In this document: in pieces, positions 22,352 through 36,000 of the stretch
How positions within the stretch are numbered: the stretch's first letter is position 1
Layout of the letters: every line of letters begins with the position of its first letter
Source of the DNA: Lumbricus rubellus
Lineage: Eukaryota; Annelida; Clitellata; Crassiclitellata; Lumbricidae
Reading direction: 5' to 3'
DNA length: 64,000 nt
Assembly (NCBI GenBank): GCA_945859605.1
Contig: OX243819.1
Coordinates: 11,527,690 to 11,591,689, forward strand
Made by a program: the position numbers and the translations under genes
The notes under the pieces: generated by a model
What the model was told of the DNA's origin: nothing
The model's database searches: none
The model's input: only the letters and a program-made list of their open reading frames with translations

Positions 22352-22942
22352 TGTGACCCGGTCCATGAAAAGGGACCACAACGCGGGAATGGACTTATGT
22401 ATACCACCATGATCAGCACAAAATTCTGAAAAGAATGATGTATTATGTGACACAGCACTATTATCTTTTCTATTTTTTTTGACTTTACAACGTGATGTAC
22501 CTGAAATACGAGATCTTCGGAAAAACGCAATTGAAGTTATATCCGAATATCGCTGTTTGTTGAACCTTACACTTTATATTTAGACACATGGAAATCAAAG
22601 CGCTGCATAGACATGTAGAATGAATTATTTAGCGCATTACTATAATTATAATCATAGATTCATCATTAAAACCGTTTCCAAAAATATTCTACTGTCATAA
22701 TACCCCGACATTAAGGATGCCCTTTTGCGGTCCCTTTTATGTGCTCTAATATTACAATAAGAAAACCTAATAATATCAAATGATTTCTGTGAGCCATTAT
22801 GAAAATTTGATAGACAGAAGAGTCATCTAGCGAATCCCAGTGAAAACCCGATTTCGATATTTCGATGGGTGACCATGTTCTAAGGCCTGTATCTCGGTAA
22901 ATAAATCCCGCGTTGTGGTCCCTTTTCATGGACCGGGTCACA
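22352..22942. mobile_element. 591-bp inverted-repeat MITE, TA-flanked
   Basis: About 38 bp of perfect terminal inverted repeat begins TGTGACCCGGTCCATGAAAA at the left and is mirrored at the right end. TA lies outside each end, which would fit a mariner-type element, but a 2-bp duplication is weak evidence for the class. It lies 110 bp after the GPR143 stop, probably in its 3' UTR. Confidence 0.75.
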
Positions 22943-23633
22943 TATATTGCAGCTTGGTTATGATGTCGTTGGCCCTGTGGTATGGAATGTGCTCCCATGG
23001 GTTTTACACCTATTAAATACCTAAGGCTTACAGAGATGCATTAATTCTGTCCTTTTCAGCTGTGGTTGGGTCGGGAGCGCTCCTGAGTAGTAATCTTGAA
23101 GGGTGCTATAGTTGCAACAGTAAGACTTGCACATGCAGATCCAGAGCAAAAGATTCCTATCCAGAGTTGACTAAAATGTTGGATAAGCTTTTATTTGAAT
23201 ATATGTTATGAGATGTATGTTATGAGGCAGTTTAGGTGTCTAATATTACTTTTACTGTTTTTACAATCATGTGCTGAATACTGTGGCGTAAACTGCCTAA
23301 GCTGTTGATTCTATTGCTAATAAGAACCCTTTTACTTTATTAGTCAGTTACTTTTGTACAAATCTTTTCTGCATATTACTTTTCATTTTTGTTATATTTA
23401 CCTATAAGATATTTATACTCGTTCAGAGAGTATCACAGAAATGTGTTGCGTCTATGAATTGTTTTATTGCTGTGATGTGTCATGACAAAATTGTTGGAAC
23501 TCTTAACATTGATCTTAAAATGTATGCTTCTCTTTTGATTAATTGAATTTGATCAGGGAAAGTTGTTCATTGCTCTTGAATTATTTTTACTCTTGTGGTA
23601 TTTTTGCTTTATCAGTTTTGCTAGACTCTATTG

Positions 23634-23971
23634 CAGTGGTTCCCAACGTTTTTTGACTATAGGGCCACCTTTTGTAAGTTTGAGGACAAAAGGGCCACTT
23701 TTTCTTAGTTGAAGGACATTAGGGGGCCACAAGGCTAAAATTTAATTAACCAAAAGTATAGAAAATTGTTTTAATTGATTCCAAATAGAAGGTTTGATAT
23801 TATTTATACATCAAAATAAAATAATTTTTTATTAGGAAATAATTGTGTTCTATCCTGTCCTAATTGTCCATTTTGTCATATTTTAAAAAAATTCTTTGAG
23901 GGACACGAGGGCCATATTTTGAGACCTGGCGGGCCACTTTTGGCCCCTGGGCCACGGGTTGGGAACCACTG
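23634..23971. mobile_element. 338-bp hAT-type MITE (CAGTGGTTCCCAAC ends)
   Basis: Ends CAGTGGTTCCCAAC and GTTGGGAACCACTG are inverted repeats flanked by the 8-bp duplication CTCTATTG at 23626-23633 and 23972-23979. The same end type is widespread among animal hAT elements. A fragment of the family is nested at about 40845-40932. Confidence 0.9.
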
Positions 23972-24729
23972 CTCTATTGAGTGGTACTCCGAGAGTAGTT
24001 ATTATTGACGTATGTGAGAGTTTGCCTCATTAATAGCCTACCGTGAGCCTTAATTAATGATTTAAGGTAGTATGCAAGTTGTTTTTGTTGCTCAATGTAC
24101 CATTTGATTTGAATCAGGTTTGTTAGAACTCAGCTGGAGGGTTTAATTTTATTGTAATTTGTGTACATCTTAATATAGGATTTATTCATTTTGTTTTTAA
24201 TTAAATCGTCATATATCTGCTTTTTATTGATTTGCTTAAATGCTTCTATGATATTTTAAAGTGATATTTTGTGAGTGATGTTTTTTGAGTGATGAGTTTG
24301 GAATTCAAGTGCATCAAGGGAAATTGACTACTTTAAAAGTCATGTAGAGAAAGGCTGTTCAGCTGCTGCTATTGTGTTTCCACTTGATCAAATTTAATTC
24401 ATTCTTGCATTCATTGTTATGATCAGCTGGGTTGAAGGATGCACGTAGCAAGTGAACAGGCTGTTCCTCTACCTAATATTTGTACTTTTCAGTAAACTTA
24501 ATCTGTGCGATCATGTTGAACCAGAGAAAGTTTCAAAGGTTGTTAGCAATAATGTACGTGATGTTTGATTATATGTGAGAACTAAGTTGCAACTTGTTTT
24601 CTTTGCACTATTATTATTCCATTTAAGTTGGGACGTCTTGCTAATGCTCAGTTGAAGGGCTGCATATTATCCATTTATTTTATTTGAGCTTTTTCTAATT
24701 TTTGCTGATTCGTTTAAACACTTGTATAC

Positions 24730-25225
24730 TTACTTTTTTGTCCTGGGCACGACGTTAAACTGCATCCATCCTCTGCCACAGGGAACCAACAAAGTCCCTG
24801 TGCCGGTCCTAAGCCCGGACAAAATGAGGAAGGTTTGCCAGATGGGTGGCGATACTCTGGCAGTAAAAAAAACCAAGACGATTGTAATCCGCCAAAACCA
24901 CGACACAAGTGACATGGCTACCCAGATGCTTCAAGGTGTCATGATGTGAAGCAGACATGCACAGGTCGGTCAGGACAGACTGGTGGAGAGAGTCGGGGGA
25001 GAGAGCGTGGGACACAACGGGCATTGACCCACGTTGTCCTTCATGCCTCTTTTTCACGATTCTCTTCAATCGGACAATGTGGTCTAGATGCTCCAAGATG
25101 TTAATGGTATGGAGCAGACCTGCTGACCGGACAAGTTGAGGCTGGGCAGCATGACGCGAGACAGACTCAGACAGAGAGTGGCGTCGGACTCTAACGGGCA
25201 TATGATAATGATGATGATGATACTT
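24730..25225 (+). mobile_element. Non-LTR retrotransposon 3' tail
   Basis: It contains GTGCCGGTCCTAAGCCCGGA, then a GGAAGGTTTGCCAGATGG-type block, the 3'-UTR style shared by RTE-like elements in many aquatic animals. It ends in an ATGATAATGATGATGATGA tail at about 25200-25221. No intact reverse transcriptase frame remains. Confidence 0.45.
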
Positions 25226-25884
25226 ACTTTTAAGTTTATTTTGCGAGTATATTCTCAAGTGACATTTTTGGGATACGTGTGGAACTAGGGAAGCTGGCAA
25301 ATCATTGTGAAGTCATGTAGGTAATGAACCATACAGCTATGACCAATTGTGTTAAGGGATGAATCTGGCAAATGGGCAAACCGGATGTTTTCTCTGCATG
25401 CAGCGCTCACTTTAACTGCAGAGAACAGTCTTTTAAAGTTTGTTAGCAATACTATAATTCATGATGTGATATTTTCCAACAACATCCTTCTGCCTTGTGA
25501 AGTTTTGTTAAAGTTGTGCTAGAATTTGTTCCCGCAAGCACTCCTGTGTAAAAAAGTTTTTGCATGTAAAATAATGTAAAGCATGTTCATGTATGTATTT
25601 AACAATGTATCAAAAGTGCCGTTCTAAACACGAGTCGTGAAAAGAAGTTCGAAATAAATATATTGCTTCAAACAGTTCATGCACATTTAGATATCGAGTA
25701 CAAATCTAGAAAAAGTTCTCGCTACAATTTTCCGTTTTGATGAGAATCACCAACAGATGATAATAATAATTAATCTGATGACTAATCAAAATTAAACAGA
25801 TATGTTTTGCGTTGCAATAGAACAGAGCAATTATACTTGCTACTACACAAAGGCAACTGGCCAGCACCTAATAAACACCCACAG

Positions 25885-25985
25885 CAGTTCAACTGTGAAC
25901 AGCAGTTCATCTAAACAGCAGTTCATCTGTGAACAGTAGTTCATATGTGACAGCAGTTCATCTGTGAACAGCAGTTCATATGTGC
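25885..25985. repeat. Short tandem repeat, unit about 18-20 bp
   Basis: Six imperfect units of the type AACAGCAGTTCATCTGTG follow one another. Confidence 0.75.
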
Positions 25986-28900
25986 TCGGAGGCTGTTGCA
26001 TATGGTTAAAAGTACGCGTAATGTTCATCAATAACGGGGTATGAACTCACAAAACTGAAATTTGAACAGCATTAGATCCACCGTTGAAAATTAATTCACG
26101 TACTCTGATAATGAAGATATTTACTCCAATCTACTCGCTGCTGACATTCGAAATTATTATTAGTGATACACTTCAAAGAAAGCCAAAAATATATGGTAGA
26201 ATAAAAAACCAGAAATAAAAGTTAGTATTAAACGGCATATTGCAAACAACTATAATACTGATTTTGTGAGTTAATGAAAACTGGCCAACATATTTTCCAA
26301 CATTTCAACACCTAGGCCATACAATAATTCCTATGTATTCTTAAAAGGAACTTCAAGTATTGGTAGTGCTGTACACATTCAAGCACGGTAGTAAAAACTA
26401 GATAACACTACGCCAGTAAATAAGCAACTAAACATAGCAAAATAAATATACATGCAGTCCACGGCAAGAAGGCCCGAACCAAACGAAAAATGTTTAACCA
26501 TGCAATTTTTAATACCCAACATGTTTCAAAATGTTTGCTGTTGTCACATGCAATTTACCCCTCCAACTGTAAAGATTTAATAATATTATTATTGCAAAAT
26601 AATTAGGCACCATTATCAAATGATAAATTGATGGCACTGTGCAGTTGTACAGTACCTAAACAGTAGCTGTCTAAGAATAGGCTAAACGCCTGCACGCTAC
26701 AAGGTGAGTGCTCTATTTGGCTATAGTGTTCCAGTGACCACTGTGAATACATGTGATAAGAAGGGCTCATCCATATATTACGCACACACAAAATATTTTC
26801 AAACCCCCACCCTTCCTCCCCAGTGCATCCTCGTACATTTTTGTGGACCCGCATTGTGTATGCAAAAATAAGCCATCCCCTTTACAAACGTTAATTAGCT
26901 AAAGTCGTCAATAAAACCTTTTACCATGTAGGCAATTGTTTATTTTTTGTTAAACCTATTTGCTAGCTAAAATTTGTTAACCGTTAATAATGGTTTTCTG
27001 TTTATATCTGAACAGAATTTAATTATAATGAAATCAAATGCCATCAGACAAATAAAACAGAGTTATAATTATATAGGCTAATGTGGATGTCAGAATAAGA
27101 AATTTATTTTGCATACGAACATTTTGTCAAAAAAAACTCACCTCATGTACGAAAATCGCCTAAATGTGGTGACCCCGCCCCTCCCTGTGTACGTAATTAA
27201 TGGACAGCCCCTAATGTGACAACAACAGAAGTTCATACTGTGTCAGCTGCAGTTATATAACTCCAAAGGTTTGAATAGACCAACAACTGCACTATTATAA
27301 AGCAAATACTGTATACAGAGAGCATTACAAATGAACAGTTATAAATACTAAATAGTCATGTAAATATTCAGGTTCACAAAATGAATATTTACTAAGTCAT
27401 GAATATTCAAAAGTGATACAGACAAAATAAATATTCATAAATAGTTCTATAAATAGGCAAAGAATAAATAAAACATCTTTCTAGTCTACCGGCAACATAA
27501 GACTATTACGAGAAACCTACGAGATTTACACAGATTCCAGCAGTAATAGCGATCTGTAATAGTAAAATTTCTAAAAACTGCAGTACAATACAAAAAATGT
27601 TTTCAAACTGCAGTAATGGTACAAGTAAGCAAATGTCTCGTTACGCAGTTCTCGGCAAATTCACGGCAAATCTCAGAAAATGCACCGGGATTAAAATCCT
27701 GGACGCAAATTGTTTAAATTATGCTCCTTTATCGTGAGCACTATTCACAGCCGTGTCCATATCCATGGCCATGTGAACTAATCACAAAGATTTCAGCGAT
27801 GAATACAATACAGCAATAACCGTTTATAAACAATACTCATTAACTATTTTGAAATTGCTTCAACAAGAATTGCATCTTGTACACAGCTATAAAAAAACAC
27901 ATCCCGTTGATATCTTTCTAGATAATCTACATGCTATTAGCTATCTTAAAAGCATACATTTCTCATGCATCATGACACCTTCAAAACACATGCGCCTTGT
28001 AACTCTAATAGCTAAATTAACGTGTAGTCAATCACTCAGAGCCAAACACCCAAAACCGTATCCATACGAAACGAGATTATAAACTGCATAAGGAAACATT
28101 AAGGCTGTACAAAATCTCTCGTGCACTACCAAAAACTAGTTGTATCAAATACCAAAGCCAGACATGCACCATATACAAAATATGTCATGCAGTACCAAAT
28201 ATCTCATGCTCCACCCAATATCAAAATCAGTACCAAATAGCCAACACTGTACAAAATAGTCACATTTTGTATCACTCGACCAACAAAGGCATTTCACTAC
28301 ACACTATTCACAAACAAACAAGTGATCTTTAACCAAAAAAATGGCACATCAGGGCATGTCAAAAATATCAAATCCAAATAAAGCTGAAAGAATCAAAATA
28401 ACAGAGTAAAAGCTACCAAGACAAGTCAAAATTGCCAAGTCAAGTCAAAATTGCCAAGTCATGAACAGGTAAAAAAGATTGGATTAAAATGTATCGAGTC
28501 TGAAAAGCAAGGAACAGATAAATTATGCTGGTGATGCATATTAAATACAGAAAAAATTCTCATTATGAATAATCTGTGCAATTAAAAACAATCGGCGAAA
28601 ACCCAATAGTGTAGCAGTGACAAGTACTGAGGCGGGCTAATTATATGAAACAATTTATGAAACAATTAAAATCAATGCATCAAAACCGGGAAAAACATAT
28701 GTATGATTGTAGTGATTGAAAAGAACCATGGAAAAGCTAGGAGGTGAAGGGATTACATTACTCAGTCAAAACTGTTGTGAAAAAAACCAAACTTTCTGTA
28801 TCAAAACTGTACAATCAAAAACAATCAGTGGATGGCTAATACACAGAACTAACAAGCCATAAGTACTCAGTCAAAATAACTAACAAAAGTCATGCTATTA

Positions 28901-29304
28901 TCATTAAGTGTAAAGAATTACGGACCTGGTATTAAAGAGAAAGAAGTCAAAATAGCCAAGTCATCATTATCAAGCCAGAATTTAACAAGCTGAAAGAATT
29001 ACAAAATCACAAAACAAGCTGAAAGAAATCAAAATCACAAAGTTCATAAGGAAGACTAATAGCATAAAACAATGGTAGGTCAAAATTGAATGGATAGAAA
29101 CCTATTAAATGGAAAGAATTAAAACTTATCCGCTGAAAAGTAGCAAGTTACGAGCATTCAGTGCAACCTATCCATGCAGAAATCAACATTTTTAATGCAC
29201 TTTTCTGTACACATTGAAGGATATAGAAAGCCGAGAAAGTCTGCAAGGCACCATGACCGGTAGCTGGAGAAATCAGCCAGCACTGTCGTAAACAACACTA
29301 GGCA

Positions 29305-29395
29305 ATTATCCAAACAAGACCCCTGCATAAGCATTCATCAACTCGAAGACTGACTTACAAACAGTTCAGGGCAAATAGTGCAACTGATACATTAC
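29305..29395. repeat. Duplicated 90-bp segment, copy 1
   Basis: The stretch with TGCATAAGCATTCATC and CAGTTCAGGGCAAATA closely matches 30192-30283. One copy lies in the presumed 3' UTR and the other in the last intron of the USP2-like gene. Confidence 0.6.
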
Positions 29396-30014
29396 GACTG
29401 ATATATTACAACAACGGCACTGCAGAAGTTATGAGATTATGCAAGACTTCATTAGTTGCTGATTTACCTTACAATTTTCAGCATGACAGTTCATTTAATC
29501 ATGTTCTGTTGATCTTTATTACCATTATTAATTAATCACTAGGTACCAGTAATTGGTACTAAAGAGTAGCATTCCGAAGACTAACTAGACATCACCATGG
29601 TGTAACCCAATCATGGCAGCCTGCACTCATGTTAAAAGGCAATCACTCACTCAGATAATTTAAAATAAACCATTTCTTACATAAAACTAAATAAACTGTA
29701 AAGATATTGCCATGCCCCACACTCCAAAATCAAAGACACAACTGGTTTTCGATACAAAAAGTTGGTAGCATACACCCATTATTAGACTAATAACACCCTC
29801 AAGTAAAAAAATTCTGCAAAACTCTATTCTCAGTGATTGCCCCAAGTTCCAATTTCACTTAGGTCTCAATTTCCATCACCAGAAACAAATCGCAAGAACA
29901 AAACAGTGATTTTTAAGAAGCACCACTAATGTACGGACGGACATTTCGTACGTTCGGACAAGACGCCAATGTCCTCCAACTCCTCTGTCAGTCATCTGGC
30001 CTCTAGGGAGTCAT

Positions 30015-33000
30015 CTAAAAGGAGAACGACCCAGATGACAGCTCGTAGAACAAGATGTACGCCTCGGATGTCACAACGTCAGACTCAGAAATTGTAGACA
30101 CTCTGCAGACAGACAGACACACACACACGCAGACAATGCAACAACAAAGAAGAAGAGCAGTACCTTTTAAAAGCTATCCTGAGAATCTGAATCCAAACAA
30201 GACACTTGCATAAGCATTCATTGATTCGAAGACTGACTTACAAGCAGTTCAGGGCAAATACTGCAACTGATACATTACATTACATTGTGGGGCGCGGTGG
30301 CGTGGTGGGTTGGTTCGTCGCCTTGCAGCCGAAGAGTTGCAGGTTCGAATCCACCTCAAGTCCCCCGCGTAAGGACATTGGGCAAGTCCTTCACTCGCAC
30401 AATTATTGACATTCTAGTTTAAAACAACAAACCTTAAGTACTTATGCATGTAAGAACGTATGTAAAACTGTGTATGTATGTATGTATGTATGTATGTATG
30501 TACATGTATGTATGCATGTATGTATGCATTGGGACGTTTAAAAGAGTCCATTTAAAGAACCTTCTAAAAAAGGCACAAGCACCGCCCACTGAAATTCTGA
30601 AATGACCAGTACATACGTCATCCTATTGATTGATTGATTGATATACCACTGATCACTGAAAATTCACCTGTGGTCGTTGAAATACTGCCACTCCTTCGTG
30701 TACGGATTGCGCGCCGCAGCTGTGTAGTGGCCACCAGATGGCGTGCCCGAGTGATTCGAAACAGCGTACAGGTCGTAGACAATTGATCCAGCCACTGAAA
30801 GAAACAGACAAGACTCCTCAGGCAATCATTTGGCTTAATTACATCCCTACCGTGTGTGTGTGTGTGAAGTGTCCTTGTAGCTGTATGGCCGCGTTACGGT
30901 GACGTATAAATTGTTGTTCTTGTTGTTATCATTATTATTATTAATATTATTATTATTATTATACACACATTTATTCACTTAAACAAACATTACAAACATA
31001 ACACATCAATTTCAATGAGGGCAACCGCCATCATCCATGTCCATTAGGGGCTTAATAAAAGAACCTGAAAAAGCCACAGCATTAAATCGTTGTATAGTTA
31101 TGGAAATGCGTTGGAATAAAAAGCTCGATTCCCGGGGTTCTCCGGTAGCTTCTGTAAGACGACGACCCAAATATTATTATTAATATTATTATTATTATTA
31201 TTATCATCATCTAAATGTCATTTCAGCCAGATGCCAGGTCAAGTTTTACGTAACCTAACTAGATTCACATGCAAAGAATCTAATACTAAAAATTGAACAA
31301 TCTTCAGATATAGAATATAGTACACCTCCCCTACCTTCTCCAATATTACAATATTTATCTAATACCTACCACTTTCTGCTGAGAACGTCTTCAGATCAAG
31401 ATTTCTTAACGGACATTTCACCTCAGTAGAAAGCTTTGAACGATATGCATTTTCATCGTTGAACCTCTTCAAATCTACGCCACAAGCTAAGGAACCCACC
31501 ACAAACGTTAGACAAAGTCTTTTGTGTAAATTTTTTTAGACTAACAACCAGTAGGTCTCCTGAAGAGGTGCTATATAAATTATCGGAATGAATGAAGTCA
31601 TTGTTACATGTTCTGGTTGGATGGTTCACATATCATAAAAAGGATACTTATGATGAGAATCTGTGGAAACTTCTGGATGGAGAGTTGCTTTGTGGCCTTC
31701 TGCTTTCGCTTACAGCGTGCACACATCTACAACACAAAAACGTCTATTACCTGTACAGTGTACACCAAAATGCAGAGAGAATAAAAGAATATTCTTATCT
31801 TATCATAAATCCAATTTATTAGGTAGGCAATCAATAATCATGTATGCAGAAATCCGGAAAATTTGCCACCTCTATGTAAAAATTAACCTTTTTTAAAGAC
31901 CTCACCTGCGTTTGTATGCTTGATGCAATTCCCTACCCCTTATCTGAACAGCCAGTATGTCATATAAAATTAGACTGTGGTATATCCAAAGACTACTGAC
32001 CGTGCGTTCATCTAGAGTTTCCTCCTGCGTGAAGAGCTCCAAACAATCAATGAGGCTGACAGAACCTCCATGGCACTGAAGCAAAATCATTCAACAAACA
32101 TTGGTATCTACAGTTTCTGTGCAGCAATTTTTTTAAATATACAGTCAGCAGCAAAACCTTAGTGGAAATTTTCCTTATATCCCCTCAGCTGGCATGCATC
32201 ACAAATATAAAACCAAGCCTCAAGCAAATAGCAAAGTAAGTAAGCAGAAACAGTGTTGCCAGCCTATTTAAATAGACCTGTCTGAATGCACAGTATATGG
32301 GCATTTATATAGCACATCAATGTATTGCAGATACCTTTTTGATTGGAAGGGAGAGACCAAGAGTTGGATCGAACGTGTTGGAGACGTAACCGCATTCGGT
32401 ACATATCAAGGCACTCTTTAGTTGACCCTCAAATAAGTCTGCAATGCACAACCTGGAGCTTACAGGTACTGTACTTGGCAAAAGATGTCTTTACACAAGC
32501 CGTGGTCCTGTTAACTGGCTTTAAAAACCAACACGCTAGAACAATTATGACGAAATATTACCGTGGCAAAAACAAAATCACAACCATTCCTTACATGAGA
32601 TTCAAATAATTATTAAACAACCATCTGCTGCTATCAAAATATAAAATCATAAATACATCATATATATTTATATAATATACAATAATACATACATATAAAC
32701 AGATACTTTAATTGTTAAAATATAAACATACAACATACAACACATAACATTAAAATAGATAACACCAACCACAAACTAATCTAATTAGATTTATCAAAAC
32801 TTTAAACTACAGCACTGGTATCATAAAAGTCAAAGCATCAGGTCAAATAATTATCTAGCAAAAGTTTAAAGAAGAAGCCAACTGACAGAAAAATTGATTG
32901 CCGACTATACATAAATTATATATATTCTCTATGTATGTATAATTTGTATATCTATCTCGTCCCTTACCCACTATCTTGCTGTTCTCAAATTCAAGATGCT

Positions 33001-36000
33001 CTTTCCACGACCTTCGAGCTTTTTCTGAGGCGCTGGAAGAGCAGAAAATTGAAAAATGAGTGGGGGGGAGAGGGGGCTAACAAGGTCTCAAACCTCTGTA
33101 ATAAGATTATGAAATTTCGACTGTCATGATTTAATGTCATTTAACCATGATCTGTGAGCGAGTGTGTCAATAAACATAAAATAGTATTATTATAACAATA
33201 ATTATTATTAAAACTACTGCTATCAATGTATTCTTTCAACCAAGGTATTTATAATTAATCAGTCAGTTATCAGATATTAAGAAGCAATTTTATCTCTGGA
33301 GTGGCTATCCATGTCAAGATCTGGAATTACAAAAGCGCTGTGGAAGGCAACAGCATTGACACACCAAATTATGACTGACATGCGCCGAAACAAGTAATTG
33401 GTTTATTATTATTATTATCATTATTATTATTGAATAAATCAATTCTAGCCAAGTAAGAGCAGTTGCACTGAGCAACGGTGTAGCAACCTGATTGTTTCAA
33501 TTTCATTCGAATCGTCAAAGTGTCGCTTTTTCTTCTCTCGCACTCGATTAACGTCTTCATGAAGTCCTTGCAGCAGGTACAGAAGAAATTCCTGAGCATC
33601 CTGCTGACTGCAGAAACACAACAGTTGTATAAAATACCGAGATGCACTGCATTTTAATGTAAAAACCTAAGGATCAGAAAGGATCAGAAAGGTAAGGAAT
33701 GGTAGAGTAAAATAAGGAAGGATGAGGAAAGGAAATGTAAGGAAACAAACACTAGTTAAGGTTTGGTAGTCAAAAATGGCACACACCATAATTTATTGTT
33801 AGGATGTTGCATAAAATTTATTGTTAAAATGTTGTATACTTTTGAACGATTAAATAAAATTAAAAATTAAATATTAAAGTAAACTATTTAATAGATGTAT
33901 GTGCAACAAAGTGCGATCAGCAAATTTTTTTGGTTAATAAAGACTATACTTGCATACTTACATCACGGTCTGGTCAATGGAAAATATACTTATTTGTTTC
34001 ATAGACTGTTCATATGAAGAGAGCAAAATATGGCAAAGTAAGGCAAGATACACATAGTAGGCAACAAGATATATATGGCAAGATCTTTCAGTCCCTTGAA
34101 AGAACTACAAATGGCAACACATAAACAGACGGGATGAAATCAAGTATATAGCAAAGTATGACACAACAAGATTCTTCAAACTGCACAGTCTAAAAAATCA
34201 CACATTAAGCAAGCACAAGAATGACTATTACTACCACACACTAGCTTCTAATTGCAGGCAATGGATTCCAAGATGAACTTACTTGTAGCCGAGGAAGAGC
34301 TTTGCAAACCGCGACACCTCGCACTTGAACTTGGTTGGAGAAACAACCGTCTCCTGCCCACCCCACATCGAATCCATCAGTTCCGCATAGGCTGAAAGAG
34401 ATACACCTCAACGTTTGAAAACAATTATATCATTGACATTTCTACATTTCCCAAATTAAACTCCATTTATTTATTTAATTCTCGCATTTCTTATAGTGCC
34501 CTTTCGAGCTCTCCACTCAGAGGTGCTCCTGACTACAGCGCAGACACTGCATCAGAGTTTCACACCAAAGAGCATGAGCAATTAATTGCAAGTGAAGGAC
34601 TTGCTCAGGGTCCCTACACAGCGGCTTGAGGTGGATTCGAAACTGGAACCCAAACTGACCACTACACCACTGCGCCCCACAAAACGTCAATAATAAAACA
34701 CAATCTCATGAAAATAGAAATCATGATGGATGGCAACTGTACCTGCAATTATAACTAGATAATGCAAAGAAAACTTTAATGAAGATGAAGTAATCAAAGG
34801 CAGGCATACATATTAATTAACTAAATTAATAATCACACCTACATCAACACCAAATGTTCATAACAATCCCGATACTAAAACAGGATTCTTAAACATTGCA
34901 TTGCTTGGCACAACCCAGACATTTAACTAAGAAGAGAGAGAAGCATTAGCAATGAGTCACCCATAAAGCCACCCATAGGCATCCTCCATCTCACCTGTGA
35001 TTAGAACGCCCTTCATGCGGCTTGCATCTCGGTTGATGTCAGCCTCATACTGATTTTCCAGACAGTATTCAAGCAAGGACTCCGTATGAGCAAGGCACTG
35101 CAGAACACTGTTCATGAAACACTGGAAAATAAATCACAAAAAATCACACAGACTAATTAAAATATATGAGCTCTTGTAAATAAGAGTTCAATGCCCCATA
35201 GATAATTATAATCCCTAAAGATGTTTACAATGCCCTTGGGAAAAGGAGCCACATAAAGTATGCATAATGTTCTTACTAACACTGAAAGTATCATTAAACC
35301 AAACAACAATAATAAATTATATTTTATTTCATGTGCCAGAAAACTGTCAGATTTTAAATTAAATTGTACTTTTAAAACATGATCAGTAATTCATATCTAA
35401 CCGTGTTTCCAATGTTTCGTAGGCCACTGCAGCTACGGGAGCTGACAGACCTGGACACAACCTAAAAACAGTATAAAAACAATATAAAAGCAATAAACAA
35501 CACACTCGTCAAAAGTAAAATAAAACAGATATAAAAACGCAAATAAGCATAACCAAAATAAAATAAAATAATGTCTTGGGAACCTGATGTACCTACACAT
35601 TTCAGAGGAAACTCTGTTAGCAGGACTGCAGGAGTTGAAATAGCTCTAGAAAAATAGTTACCATTACCCTGGTTTTATCACCATCTCATTCTCCATTACC
35701 GCAGCATTACTGCAACAGTAAGCCTATCACCATGACAAAATTTAAATTGCTGTCCTCATTACCGTGGTATTCACTGTAGTTTACTGGAGGGGAAAATTTC
35801 ACCCATCACTTTCTACCCCACGTACCTCTGGAATGGCTGATCACTGACCAGCATTTTCACTAGTAAACGAACATGTCACCCAAGACAAACTCTTCAATTT
35901 GATACATTCACCCAAAAATATTTAAAATTAAATATTTAAATTTGGCCCAAATAATATGAGTATGCTACGAGTCTATAGAAGTCATCATATTACATTGATA

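Larger units (their letters stand above)
22243..30014. other. GPR143 3' flank, intergenic DNA and USP2-like 3' UTR
   Basis: No coding exon was recognised in 7.8 kb. Identified contents are an inverted-repeat MITE (22352-22942), a hAT MITE (23634-23971), a LINE tail (about 24730-25225) and a short tandem repeat (25885-25985). From about 25230 to 30014 the DNA is AT-rich without recognisable genes. The part next to 30015 should be the 3' UTR of the minus-strand USP2-like gene, with a possible AATAAA (minus) at 29515-29520. Confidence 0.5.
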
